Positions 34,202 through 42,824 of a stretch of DNA of 64,000 nucleotides are shown here, piece by piece. A model generated the notes under the pieces. That model was given only the letters and a program-made list of their open reading frames with translations, had not been told where the DNA came from and searched no databases. Every line of letters starts with the position of its first letter. Position 1 is the first letter of the stretch. The DNA is from Patescibacteria group bacterium. GTDB lineage: Bacteria; Patescibacteriota; Patescibacteriia; JAHIZJ01. The position numbers were made by a program, and so were the translations under genes. The DNA lies in contig JBAZUB010000001.1 in the NCBI GenBank assembly GCA_041661625.1, positions 1 through 64,000 on the forward strand. The letters are read 5' to 3'.

Positions 34202-35608
34202 ATGAATGAGCCATCATACGCAAATCTACAGAGCATTGGTAGCCGAAGTACGGAGTATTTTAAGCATTATTTTATTCCGCACGATGGCAATTTCCACCGA
34301 CCTAAAATTCTAAGATACCGGTGGTTGCGTGGTTTCACCGTCGCCTTGTTGCTGGTAAAAGTATCAGTTACCGGTTTTCTCTTTTTATCGTATCCCAGCC
34401 AGGCTCAGTTTGCATCGATTACGGCCGAACAAATTGCCAGTTTGACTAATTCGGAAAGGGAAAAAGCCGGCCTACCTGCGTTGAATACCAACGGCTTATT
34501 GCAAAAAGCAGCACTCAATAAGGCTAATGATATGGTGGCCAAAGGTTATTTTGACCATACCAGCCCGGACGGGCGGCGACCATGGGACTGGGTGGCTGGA
34601 ACCGGATATCGTTATATTTATGCGGGTGAAAATTTGGCGAAAGATTTTACCAGCGCCCAAAGTACCGTCAAGGCGCTGATGAACAGCCAGTCGCATAGAA
34701 AGAATATTTTGAATGAAAAATATTCCGATATCGGGATTGCGGTAGTTGACGCAACATTTGAAGGGCGAACCACCACTTTGATGGTGCAACTGTTTGGATC
34801 CACCAGTAACGCCAACCTAGTCAAATCAAACACTGTCAAACCGACTGTTGTGACTCCAGTAGAAAATCCACCTGCTCAAGTGCCAGCGATCACTCCGCCG
34901 GTTCCAACCTACACCGCCCAGGTGGTGGAGCAAAGCCAGGATATTGTTCAGCTAGCCAGTGGAACTGAAACCTCGATTTGGGCCGAGTTCAAAAATACCG
35001 GTACAGCAGTCTGGCAAAATAGCGGCGATCATTTTATTGCGCTTAATGTCACCGATCCGGCTGGCCGGCACAGCCCATTCCAGCACTATCGCTGGCCGGA
35101 GTATTATCGTGCCGGCATATTACCAGTATCCGAAGTTAAACCCGGTGAAAAGGTAAAAATCGAGTGGCCGATTATGGCGCCGAATACACCCGGTTCGTAT
35201 CAAGAAAATTTTGCGTTAGTGGCAGAAAATTTGACCTGGATTGATGGCGGCTCGTTTAATGTTCCAATAATTGTTTCGGCACCACTGCCCGTATCGGGAC
35301 AGGTAAATGGTCAATCAACATCATTAGTTGAAAATACCATATCCACCGCCAGTATCATTCCCGCACAGTCTTACAGCCAACCAAATATCGGCTTAACGGC
35401 AATATTGGTACGCTATGCGGATTATTTCTACTTGGTCATATTCGCCTTACTGTCCGTTGCGTTGATGCTAACCGTATTTATCAAGATAAGAATTCAACAC
35501 GCCCCCACATTGGTTCGCACCATGCTGGTAATTGTATTAGCCGGGCTGCTTTACCTGACGCATTTCCATTTCCTGGACGTACTTGGCAATAACGTGAAAT
35601 TGTTCTAA
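34202..35608 (+). CDS. CAP (SCP/PR1) domain membrane protein with NBR1-like Ig domain
   Basis: 468 aa. An N-terminal TM (~42-62, GFTVALLLVKVSVTGFLFLS) precedes a CAP domain (~75-205): LTNSEREKAGLPALN, AALNKANDMVAKGYFDHTSP, YIYAGENLAKDF, NSQSHRKNILNEKYSDIGIA. CAP histidines and glutamate are present. Residues ~240-360 look like the NBR1-type Ig fold (EFKNTGTAVWQNSGDHFIAL; APNTPGSYQENFALV). Two C-terminal TMs end the protein. Common CPR envelope architecture; activity unknown. Confidence 0.85.
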   Translation: MNEPSYANLQSIGSRSTEYFKHYFIPHDGNFHRPKILRYRWLRGFTVALLLVKVSVTGFLFLSYPSQAQFASITAEQIASLTNSEREKAGLPALNTNGLLQKAALNKANDMVAKGYFDHTSPDGRRPWDWVAGTGYRYIYAGENLAKDFTSAQSTVKALMNSQSHRKNILNEKYSDIGIAVVDATFEGRTTTLMVQLFGSTSNANLVKSNTVKPTVVTPVENPPAQVPAITPPVPTYTAQVVEQSQDIVQLASGTETSIWAEFKNTGTAVWQNSGDHFIALNVTDPAGRHSPFQHYRWPEYYRAGILPVSEVKPGEKVKIEWPIMAPNTPGSYQENFALVAENLTWIDGGSFNVPIIVSAPLPVSGQVNGQSTSLVENTISTASIIPAQSYSQPNIGLTAILVRYADYFYLVIFALLSVALMLTVFIKIRIQHAPTLVRTMLVIVLAGLLYLTHFHFLDVLGNNVKLF

Positions 35609-35648
35609 AATACCATCCGGAAACAAACGGCAGGGAGTGGCATAATCT

Positions 35649-37121
35649 ATGCTTCACCCCTCGTTGTTATTGCGCTGGCTGGCAATCGGTTATTTTCTGG
35701 GAGTGGGCGCCTGGTCATATTGGCGTCCACCAGCTTTGATTTGTCTCGCAGTGGCTGTAATGTCTATTGTGATAGCGTATAGCACGCACAAGTTAGCCTG
35801 GTCGGGAATCGTAATGGTGACGCTGGCGTGTATTATCGGTGCGGTGCATATTACCGGCACATTGTCACAACGAACAGCTGGGCGGGTGGCGGGTTGTTGT
35901 GATAAACCGCTTCAAATATATGGCACAGTGGATGCCGAGCCGATAATAGGCATCGATCACCAAACGCTCACTATCGCGCCCAAATCAATTGGTAATGTTA
36001 GCCGCTCGGCTAGGATGTTGGTTCGTTTGCCGCTGGGGCAAGCGATTAAATATGGCGATATCGTCACATTAAAATGCTCACCCAGTCTGCCGAAGCCGAC
36101 CGATGATTTTGCTTATGATAAATATCTTATGCTATCGAACATCCGCGCCACCTGCCAGACCGCTTACGTAGAAGTTGAGGGGAGCCAACGCAGCCATGTT
36201 GTTATGCGGTTGTTATTCCAAGCCAAGCATTGGACCACCGAAAGACTTCAGCTGGCCTTACCAGAACCGCAAGCATCGCTTATGGCTGGATTATTGATCG
36301 GTTCACGTAGCGGTTTGCCCGAATCAGTATCAAACGATTTTCGAGCCAGCGGCGTGTCACACATTATTGCCATATCGGGTTACAATATTACAATCATAGC
36401 CTCCATGATTTTCACCGTCACATGCCGTTACCTGGGGCGTAATCGAAGTTTTTGGTTGGTAGTCGCCGTATTGTTTGTATTTACTATTATGACCGGGGCG
36501 CAGGCATCGGTTGTCCGTGCCGCTATTATGGGTATAATGGCCTTGTTGGCAAAAAAAATCGGACGGGTCGGTGCAATTACCAACATCTGGCTAGTGGCCG
36601 GACTATTGATGATCGCAGCCAATCCAATGGTGCTAGTTTATGATGCCGGATTTCAATTGTCATTTCTGGCTACCGCTGGGTTGATTTGGATATCGCCGGT
36701 AATTGAAAAATACCTAAAATGGGTACCGCAATTAGTCGGTATACGAGAATCTCTGGCTTCAACTTTATCTGCCACAGCCCTTACCCTGCCGATCATGATC
36801 GGAAATTTTCGTCAGGTGTCATTAATATCGCCGGTAGTAAATATGTTAATACTGCCGGTGATACCCGCGATAATGGCTGTTGGTGCGATTATTATCGTCA
36901 CGGCCGCAGTCAGCGCGACGCTAAGTCAAATCATCGGCTGGTTTGGGTGGCTGGGATTGTCATACATATTAAGCATTACGCATTGGTTCGGTAATTTACC
37001 CCACGCGGCTATTAAAATCGAACAAGATACAACATTAAAACTACTGGGCGGATATAGTGTGGCAATATTGATAGTTTTACTTAGGAAATTATCAGCTTAT
37101 CGAAAGAAAAATGCGACATAG
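35649..37121 (+). CDS. comEC: ComEC N-terminal/competence (channel) domain protein
   Basis: 490 aa. DNA-uptake channel half of ComEC/Rec2: a few N-terminal TMs, an OB-like DUF4131 domain (~80-185), then the competence TM domain with VSHIIAISGYNITIIASMIF, GAQASVVRAAIMGIMALLAK and YDAGFQLSFLATAGL. The metallo-beta-lactamase part, usually fused, is the next gene, overlapping by 11 bases. ATG 35649 lacks an SD. No comEA is seen here. Confidence 0.9.
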   Translation: MLHPSLLLRWLAIGYFLGVGAWSYWRPPALICLAVAVMSIVIAYSTHKLAWSGIVMVTLACIIGAVHITGTLSQRTAGRVAGCCDKPLQIYGTVDAEPIIGIDHQTLTIAPKSIGNVSRSARMLVRLPLGQAIKYGDIVTLKCSPSLPKPTDDFAYDKYLMLSNIRATCQTAYVEVEGSQRSHVVMRLLFQAKHWTTERLQLALPEPQASLMAGLLIGSRSGLPESVSNDFRASGVSHIIAISGYNITIIASMIFTVTCRYLGRNRSFWLVVAVLFVFTIMTGAQASVVRAAIMGIMALLAKKIGRVGAITNIWLVAGLLMIAANPMVLVYDAGFQLSFLATAGLIWISPVIEKYLKWVPQLVGIRESLASTLSATALTLPIMIGNFRQVSLISPVVNMLILPVIPAIMAVGAIIIVTAAVSATLSQIIGWFGWLGLSYILSITHWFGNLPHAAIKIEQDTTLKLLGGYSVAILIVLLRKLSAYRKKNAT

Positions 37122-37977
37122 AATTATAAAACTCATCATTAGAGCCGGTCTGTTGTCGGTGGCGTTGCTGGTTATTGTTGTTTTGCGGCACAATCAGGGA
37201 TACCGGGTGATATTTTGCGATGTGGGACAAGGCGATGCCATATTGATTACGGCGCCAAATAACATCCAGATACTAATTGATGGCGGACCCGATCAGCGAA
37301 TTCTAGAGAAACTTGGCAAGTATATGCCCTTTAACGATCGTACCATCGAAACTGTCGTGGTAACGCATCCGCACGCGGACCATTTAGCTGGTTTGTTGGA
37401 AGTCGCCCAGCGTTATAAAATCGACCGAGTAATCGAAACTGACATGCCCGCAAATGATTCACTGGCTGAAACTTGGGACGGCATACTAAGCCGACGAGGC
37501 ATCTCGACAATTCGGGGGAAAACCGGTCAAAAATGGCGGTATGACGATAATCTAACCATAAGTATTATTTACGCAACGGAGCGCACGGCGGCATCGGTAC
37601 GGGACTTGAATGAACTCTCTATTGTTAGCGAGGTGAATATTCTAGGTAGAAAGTATTTAATGACCGGTGATATGACGCAGGCCATGGAAGAGACAATTAT
37701 GATGAACGAACCAACGCTCCGAGTTGATGTGCTGAAGGTAGCGCATCACGGCAGTCATTTCGCAAGCCAGGAGTTATGGTTAAAAACAATTAACTCAACC
37801 TTAGCGGTTATCTCGGTGGGTCAACCCAATCGATATGGCCATCCCGCACCTGAGATACTGTCACGCCTGCAGCAACAGGGAATAATATATTGGCGGACAG
37901 ATCAAACGGGTGACATTCAAATGATCTATAAAAACGGCCAATGGGTGACGCAAACCGAAAAAAGTGTTATGCTATAA
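37111..37977 (+). CDS. ComEC metallo-beta-lactamase domain protein (separate)
   Basis: 288 aa. N-terminal TM (~10-24) then MBL fold: FCDVGQGDAILITAP, IDGGPD, VVTHPHADHLAGLLEV (HxHxDH metal site), MTGDM (Asp ligand), and LKVAHHGSH. In ComEC this domain is proposed to degrade the non-transforming strand. Here it is a separate anchored protein encoded 3' of, and overlapping, the channel gene. Confidence 0.9.
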   Translation: MRHRIIKLIIRAGLLSVALLVIVVLRHNQGYRVIFCDVGQGDAILITAPNNIQILIDGGPDQRILEKLGKYMPFNDRTIETVVVTHPHADHLAGLLEVAQRYKIDRVIETDMPANDSLAETWDGILSRRGISTIRGKTGQKWRYDDNLTISIIYATERTAASVRDLNELSIVSEVNILGRKYLMTGDMTQAMEETIMMNEPTLRVDVLKVAHHGSHFASQELWLKTINSTLAVISVGQPNRYGHPAPEILSRLQQQGIIYWRTDQTGDIQMIYKNGQWVTQTEKSVML

Positions 37978-37978
37978 T
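37973..37978 (+). promoter_or_regulatory. -10 box inside the end of the MBL gene, before the NHL protein gene
   Basis: TATAAT within the final codons and stop of the MBL gene. It lies 7 nt before a 4-codon mini-ORF and 18 nt before ATG 37997. Confidence 0.45.
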
Positions 37979-37985
37979 CAAATTA

Positions 37986-38000
37986 ATGGAAAATAAATGA
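37986..38000 (+). other. Mini leader ORF (M-E-N-K) overlapping the next start
   Basis: ATG GAA AAT AAA TGA. The stop overlaps the ATG at 37997 as ATGA. It starts 7 nt after the -10 box, so it could be a leaderless start handing ribosomes to the big gene by reinitiation. It could also be chance in AT-rich sequence. Confidence 0.3.
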
Positions 38001-41000
38001 AAAAAACTATAGCTCTAATGTTGGTGGTTTTTGGGTTGGGTTGGTGTGGGCATAAAGCTCAGGCTGCCTACGGCGACGTTTCAACTTATTTGGGAAAACC
38101 ATATGATGGCGATGGTGGGCAAGCCATCAGTGCATATTTTGATTTTCCGGAAGACGTGGTAGTTGACGCTAATAACAATCTTATTGTGGCCGATACCGCC
38201 AACCACGTGATTAGGAAAATAGATACCAAGGGCATTGTCACTACTTTAGCCGGTACCGGTTCCTATGGCGATGCTAACGGAGCGGCGACGGCGGCTGAAT
38301 TTGCATCGCCGCGCGGTGTTGTCACCGACACCAACGGGAATGTTTATGTGGCGGATAGCGAGAATAATCAAATACGTAAAATCGATCGATATGGAGCTGT
38401 CTCGGCCTTAGCCAGCGGTTTGAGTAACCCGCAGGGCGTGGATGTGTATGGAGGGTATGTGTATATTGCGGATACCGGCAGTAACTCCATTAAACGATTG
38501 CCAGCCGCTGGCGGTGCGGTTCAGACTGTAGCCAGCAATCTAAGCGCACCCAAAAAGATTTCTATTGATAGCAGTGGAACCTATATTTACGTAGCCGATA
38601 GCGGCAGCCATAAGGTAAAACGGGTAAACCTATCGACGGGCGATGTGGTTGATATCGCCGGTTCGGGCAATGCGGGCTATGTCGAAGGTACCGGCGCGGC
38701 GGCATCTTTTAACAATATCTGGGGGGTAGAGTACTACAACAACAAGCTGTATGTCACCGATGGCGACGGTTACACAGATTTCTTGAGAGTTATCGACCTG
38801 TCAAATTCCACTACTAGTCTGCTGGCACAGGATGCGGTGATGGCGACACTGAACTTTCCCAGCGGCTTAGTGGTATCAAATAACTATATTTATGTTGCCA
38901 ATTCGGGTATTGGTACGATCAGACGCTTTAGTCTGGCCGATCCGTCCAATGTCAACGAAGACATCGCTGGTGCCAATCGATTCAACAATCGTGATGGCGC
39001 CGCCGCCCAAGTATTGCTGGGCCGTCCCTGGGACATGGTGCTGAGTCCGGATCGGCAATGGTTATATGTGGCCGAAAACAATAAAATCCGCCGGATTAAC
39101 TACGCTACCGGGGACGCTATTCATCTGATTGGCAGCGTAGTGGATAATTATCGTGAAGGTGATGTCACGAGCGCGCGGTTTAGCAATATTACTTCGCTAG
39201 CGATAAATTCCGACGGCAGTACGCTATATCTGACCGATCGGTGGAATAATCGTATCCGAAAAGTAGAACTCGCCACATCGATAAGTTCGCTGGTAGCGGG
39301 CGGCGGCTTGATTAACAGTACCGGTGAGCAGAATAACGGTTATGCTGAAGGTGTGGGCGATACAGCCAGATTCGACAAACCGGCCGGAATTGCCATCTCG
39401 CCCGATAACAAATATCTCTATATTTCTGACTCGGGGAATAATCGCATTCGCCGGATTACCATTGCTAGTGGCGAAACAGTACTAATTGCCGGAGGAAGCG
39501 CCGGGTTTACGGATGGTGCTGGCGGGGAAGCTAAGTTTAATAAACCCTACGGTTTGTCGTTGGATAAATACGGCGAAAATCTATACGTCGCCGACACTAA
39601 CAATCATGCGATTAGAAAGATATCGTTAGCCAGTAACATGGTTAGCACATTGGTGGGGACGGGTTCGGCAGGCTATAACGATGCGATTGGACGCCGGGCG
39701 GTATTTTCATATCCGGAATATTTGAGAGTGGATACGGCGGGAAATATTTATGTCACGGAAGCGGGATCGCACCGTGTCAGATTGATCGAAAAAGACACCC
39801 TGATCACGAAGTTAGTAGCCGGTTCCGGAGAGCGAGGCTATCACAACGGAGCAAGAGCCGTCGCGGAATTTAACAATCCGAAGGGTATGTTGATTGATGG
39901 TCGGTCAAATATTGTGATGGTGGCCGACTCCAATGATGATGTTATTCGCCAAGTAAATATTCAAGGTACCGCTCCATTTACCGAGGCCGGGCCGGAGATA
40001 ACAAACGTTAGCCCCAATACCATCGCTTTATCATGGGACAAGGGGACGGGATTGCGGGTGAATATCTTTGGTAAAAACTTCCGTCATGGTGCAGCGGTAA
40101 AATTTGGACAAATTGATGCCACGAAAACCTACGTTGTTAAAAGCACGGAATTAGTTATTGAGCTGCCGGTAAAACAATTATCAACCGGTTGGTATGACGT
40201 TTCAGTAACTAACACAGATGGTCAATCGGCATCACTTTATCGAGGTCTGGGTGTAAAAACCTCAACGGGCGCATCGGTTCCAAACATTGATCATCCATTA
40301 GACGAAAAAGGTTCCTTCTATGCATATTCCAGCAAAGTACGGGGTGGTTATTTTGCCGCCTCTGGTAATGTGATGGGTACGTCTGCCGCTGAGATAGTGG
40401 TCGGGACAGACCGCGGTCTCGGCCCCCAAGTCCGGGTCTTCAGTGGCACCGGCATGGTTCTGAGCCAGTTCTTCGCCTACGCCCAAACATTGCGTTCTGG
40501 TGTCCGGGTAGCCACCTGTGACACCAATAATGATGGTTATGATGAAATAATCACAGTCCCAGGCAAAGGCGGCCGGCCTCAAGTCAGAATATTCAATGGC
40601 AAAGGCACCCCCATAGGCAAAGGGTTCTTTGCCCTGGATGGCAAGTTCACCGGCGGAGCCAACATTGCCTGCGGTGATGTCAACGGCGACAGCCGTCCTG
40701 AAATCATCGTAGCGGCCGGCCCCGGCGGCGGCCCCCATGTCACCATCCATAAATCTGACGGCACCATGCTGACCAATTTCATGGCCTACGCCAAGAACTT
40801 CAAAGGCGGCATAGTCCTGGCGGCCATCGACATCGACGGCAACGGCTCCAAAGAGATCATCACCGCTCCCGAGAAAGGCGCTCCTCATCTCCAGATGTTT
40901 ACCGGCAAAGGCAAGCGCATGAATCCCGGTATCTACGCCTTCAGCCGCACCTTCGGCGGCGGCCTCTCAATTGCCGGCGGTGATGTCGATGGCGACGGCA

Positions 41001-41239
41001 TTGAAGAAATACTCACTACCCCCGGCCCCCAATCCCAGGCCCTCCTCAAGATCTTCAAAAACAGCGGCCAAACCCTATCCAAGAGCTTCTACCTCTATCC
41101 CAAAACCTTCACCGGTGCGGCCCACATTACATCCGGCGACGTTAACGATGACGGACTAGACGAGATTATTGCCGTCCCGTACTCCAACTCCTCCCCGATG
41201 GTCAAAATCTACAACCAGAATGGGGCGCTGACGGAGTAA
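37997..41239 (+). CDS. Large secreted NHL-repeat / IPT / FG-GAP surface protein
   Basis: 1080 aa. Signal peptide (1-23). About residues 30-655 form NHL-type propeller repeats (VVVDANNNLIVADTANHVIRKI; YLYISDSGNNRIRRI), likely two propellers. An IPT/TIG domain follows (~660-755, ITNVSPNTIALSWDKG), then FG-GAP/VCBS repeats (~770-1080, GDVNGDSRPEIIVAAGPGGGPHVT). Probably a secreted binding protein; no wall anchor seen. Oddity: codon usage changes sharply around 40380-40430 from AT-balanced to C/G-ending (GGC, ATC, CCC) exactly in the FG-GAP part, suggesting that this end was acquired by domain exchange. Confidence 0.88.
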   Translation: MKKTIALMLVVFGLGWCGHKAQAAYGDVSTYLGKPYDGDGGQAISAYFDFPEDVVVDANNNLIVADTANHVIRKIDTKGIVTTLAGTGSYGDANGAATAAEFASPRGVVTDTNGNVYVADSENNQIRKIDRYGAVSALASGLSNPQGVDVYGGYVYIADTGSNSIKRLPAAGGAVQTVASNLSAPKKISIDSSGTYIYVADSGSHKVKRVNLSTGDVVDIAGSGNAGYVEGTGAAASFNNIWGVEYYNNKLYVTDGDGYTDFLRVIDLSNSTTSLLAQDAVMATLNFPSGLVVSNNYIYVANSGIGTIRRFSLADPSNVNEDIAGANRFNNRDGAAAQVLLGRPWDMVLSPDRQWLYVAENNKIRRINYATGDAIHLIGSVVDNYREGDVTSARFSNITSLAINSDGSTLYLTDRWNNRIRKVELATSISSLVAGGGLINSTGEQNNGYAEGVGDTARFDKPAGIAISPDNKYLYISDSGNNRIRRITIASGETVLIAGGSAGFTDGAGGEAKFNKPYGLSLDKYGENLYVADTNNHAIRKISLASNMVSTLVGTGSAGYNDAIGRRAVFSYPEYLRVDTAGNIYVTEAGSHRVRLIEKDTLITKLVAGSGERGYHNGARAVAEFNNPKGMLIDGRSNIVMVADSNDDVIRQVNIQGTAPFTEAGPEITNVSPNTIALSWDKGTGLRVNIFGKNFRHGAAVKFGQIDATKTYVVKSTELVIELPVKQLSTGWYDVSVTNTDGQSASLYRGLGVKTSTGASVPNIDHPLDEKGSFYAYSSKVRGGYFAASGNVMGTSAAEIVVGTDRGLGPQVRVFSGTGMVLSQFFAYAQTLRSGVRVATCDTNNDGYDEIITVPGKGGRPQVRIFNGKGTPIGKGFFALDGKFTGGANIACGDVNGDSRPEIIVAAGPGGGPHVTIHKSDGTMLTNFMAYAKNFKGGIVLAAIDIDGNGSKEIITAPEKGAPHLQMFTGKGKRMNPGIYAFSRTFGGGLSIAGGDVDGDGIEEILTTPGPQSQALLKIFKNSGQTLSKSFYLYPKTFTGAAHITSGDVNDDGLDEIIAVPYSNSSPMVKIYNQNGALTE

Positions 41240-41321
41240 GAAATAAGCAAACATTATTGAGCCAAAAAGCTTTCTTTTGGGTACACGAAAAAACCGCATA
41301 CAAGTATCCGGTGTTTCCGAG

Positions 41322-41400
41322 TGGCGGACCCAAGGGGATTTGAACCCCTGATCTTCTCCGTGACAGGGAGACGTGTTAGACCGGGCTACACCATGGGTCC
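41322..41400 (-). tRNA. tRNA-Asp (anticodon GTC)
   Basis: Read on the minus strand, the acceptor stem GGACCCA pairs with TGGGTCC, followed by G and an encoded CCA. The anticodon loop CTGTCAC gives GTC (Asp). The T-loop reads GGTTCAAAT and the D-arm contains AGCCCGGTCTAACA. Cloverleaf is complete. Convergent with the NHL gene. Confidence 0.95.
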
Positions 41401-41532
41401 ACGTATCGTGGCTCTGTTGGAATATTGAGAACAAAAAGCATTATAGCACAGCAATCAGATTAAGCAAGCCCATTGCCAAAAAGAGACCAGCCGAGTATAC
41501 TTGCCGGGTATAAAAATAAATCAAACTGTTTT

Positions 41533-41916
41533 ATGAATCATTTCTTGAGGTATTGGCTGCCAGTAATGTTATGGGCAAGTTTGATATACTATTTTTCGTC
41601 ACTGCCAAATCTACACACGGAATTTGGAGGGTCGTGGGATCTAATACTTCGCAAAGGAGCACATGCGTCTGAATATGCAATTCTAGCCTGGCTGTTGTGC
41701 CGCGCAGCAGTACCACGGCCGGTAAACTATCGGATTCGATACTTGGTTATTTTTCTAATAGCGGCTGGTTACGCGGTGACAGACGAGTGGCACCAATCTT
41801 TTGTTTTTGGTCGTACAGCGACACGCTATGATGTAATGATAGACACAGTCGGCGCATTGGCCGGTATATTATTGCATGGGTGGTTTTTCCTAAAATCCAG
41901 AATTTTGAATAAATAA
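41533..41916 (+). CDS. VanZ-like family membrane protein
   Basis: 127 aa from ATG 41533; an earlier in-frame TTG start would add a polar tail. Four TMs. Family features: WASLIYYFSSLP at the start, RKGAHASEYAILAWLLCRA, and DEWHQSFVFGRTATRYDVMIDTVGALAG. VanZ relatives are linked to teicoplanin resistance or envelope processes, but the role here is unknown. Confidence 0.85.
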   Translation: MNHFLRYWLPVMLWASLIYYFSSLPNLHTEFGGSWDLILRKGAHASEYAILAWLLCRAAVPRPVNYRIRYLVIFLIAAGYAVTDEWHQSFVFGRTATRYDVMIDTVGALAGILLHGWFFLKSRILNK

Positions 41917-41919
41917 GTT

Positions 41920-42159
41920 TTACCTATGCCCAGACTTCTTAGTATCAACCCGTTCAGCGATTTTGCCTAGACGTGAAGTTACCAAGACAGCAATGATTGT
42001 TACGGCGACCGCGTATAAGAACAACGATATCAAGCTGCCTTTAGCGCCAAATATCTGTTTGAATAATGACTGAATGGCTTCGTTCCAAGCTAGCGCTGCT
42101 ACCAGGCCAAAGGCGCTGGTTGCCAGCGTTATCATGGATTTGATTACTTCCTTACTCAT
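41920..42159 (-). CDS. DUF5654 small membrane protein
   Basis: 79 aa from ATG 42159 (MSKEVIKSMITLATSAFGLV). Two TMs, with the pattern TLATSAFGLVAALAWNEAIQ, a short KQIFG loop, then LISLFLYAVAVTIIAVLVTS. This matches DUF5654 found in CPR and archaea; function unknown. Converges with the VanZ-like gene, 3 bases apart. Confidence 0.75.
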   Translation of the reverse strand: MSKEVIKSMITLATSAFGLVAALAWNEAIQSLFKQIFGAKGSLISLFLYAVAVTIIAVLVTSRLGKIAERVDTKKSGHR

Positions 42160-42265
42160 ACACGTAGGGTTAGTGATAAGCGAGTAGATTATACCACGAA
42201 TATTATGCTTGCCGTGAGGGCTGATGACGTGGTACATTTATATTGAGATACGTAATATCAAGCCC

Positions 42266-42673
42266 ATGATTATTGGTCTGATAGTTATCGCGATCGGGAT
42301 TGTCTGGTTATTTTCTGCCAATGGACTGCTGAGTTCCCATACTTGGGATATGATATGGGCATTGGCGGTTATCGGCGTGGGCGTGTGGTTAATAATCCGG
42401 AGCCAAAGAGAAAAACCCTGGTGGCGCGTGTTTGATAATCAAAGCCGTGAAGACTGGGAACGTTGGGGGCGCGAATTTGGCAGTCGGGTAGAGAATTGGA
42501 GCCGGTCGATTGGCCAGGAAACCGGTGTGCAGTCAAAACGGTTCGGGCAAGAATTGGGGCGGCAGATCGAAGAGGGCGTCAGAAAAATGTTTAATAGCAA
42601 AGACGACCACCATAATACGGCAGCGTCGGATGCTAACCCAAACGAAGCTAATCAAGCTCAAAATGGACAATAA
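42266..42673 (+). CDS. Small LiaI/DUF5668-like membrane protein
   Basis: 135 aa from ATG 42266. Two short TMs (IIGLIVIAIGIVWLFSANG and IWALAVIGVGVWLIIRSQ), then a long charged amphipathic region (DWERWGREFGSRVENWSRSI...FGQELGRQIEEGVRKM) that looks helical and may lie on the membrane. Overlaps the next small gene by 11 bases. Confidence 0.65.
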   Translation: MIIGLIVIAIGIVWLFSANGLLSSHTWDMIWALAVIGVGVWLIIRSQREKPWWRVFDNQSREDWERWGREFGSRVENWSRSIGQETGVQSKRFGQELGRQIEEGVRKMFNSKDDHHNTAASDANPNEANQAQNGQ

Positions 42674-42797
42674 ACATTGTCGACAATGCGAGCAGGCTTA
42701 TACCGAAGGTGCTGATGGCTATTGCCAGGAATGCCTTCGAAAAACACAAGCTGATATGCTGAAACAATGGAATAATTTGAATGAACCGGAGGAGTAA
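42663..42797 (+). CDS. Tiny zinc-ribbon-like protein, 44 aa
   Basis: ATG 42663 overlaps the preceding stop by 11 bases. The protein has two CxxC knuckles, CRQC and CQEC, 12 residues apart in HCRQCEQAYTEGADGYCQEC, then an acidic helix. The pattern is a treble-clef/zinc-ribbon that could bind RNA, DNA or a partner. The cysteine spacing supports a real gene despite its size. Confidence 0.6.
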   Translation: MDNKHCRQCEQAYTEGADGYCQECLRKTQADMLKQWNNLNEPEE

Positions 42798-42824
42798 CTT
42801 CATTGATATAAGATATTGGAGAGA

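Noticed and set aside
40298..40888. 196-aa minus-strand ORF
   Set aside because: Shadow of the GC-rich FG-GAP repeats.
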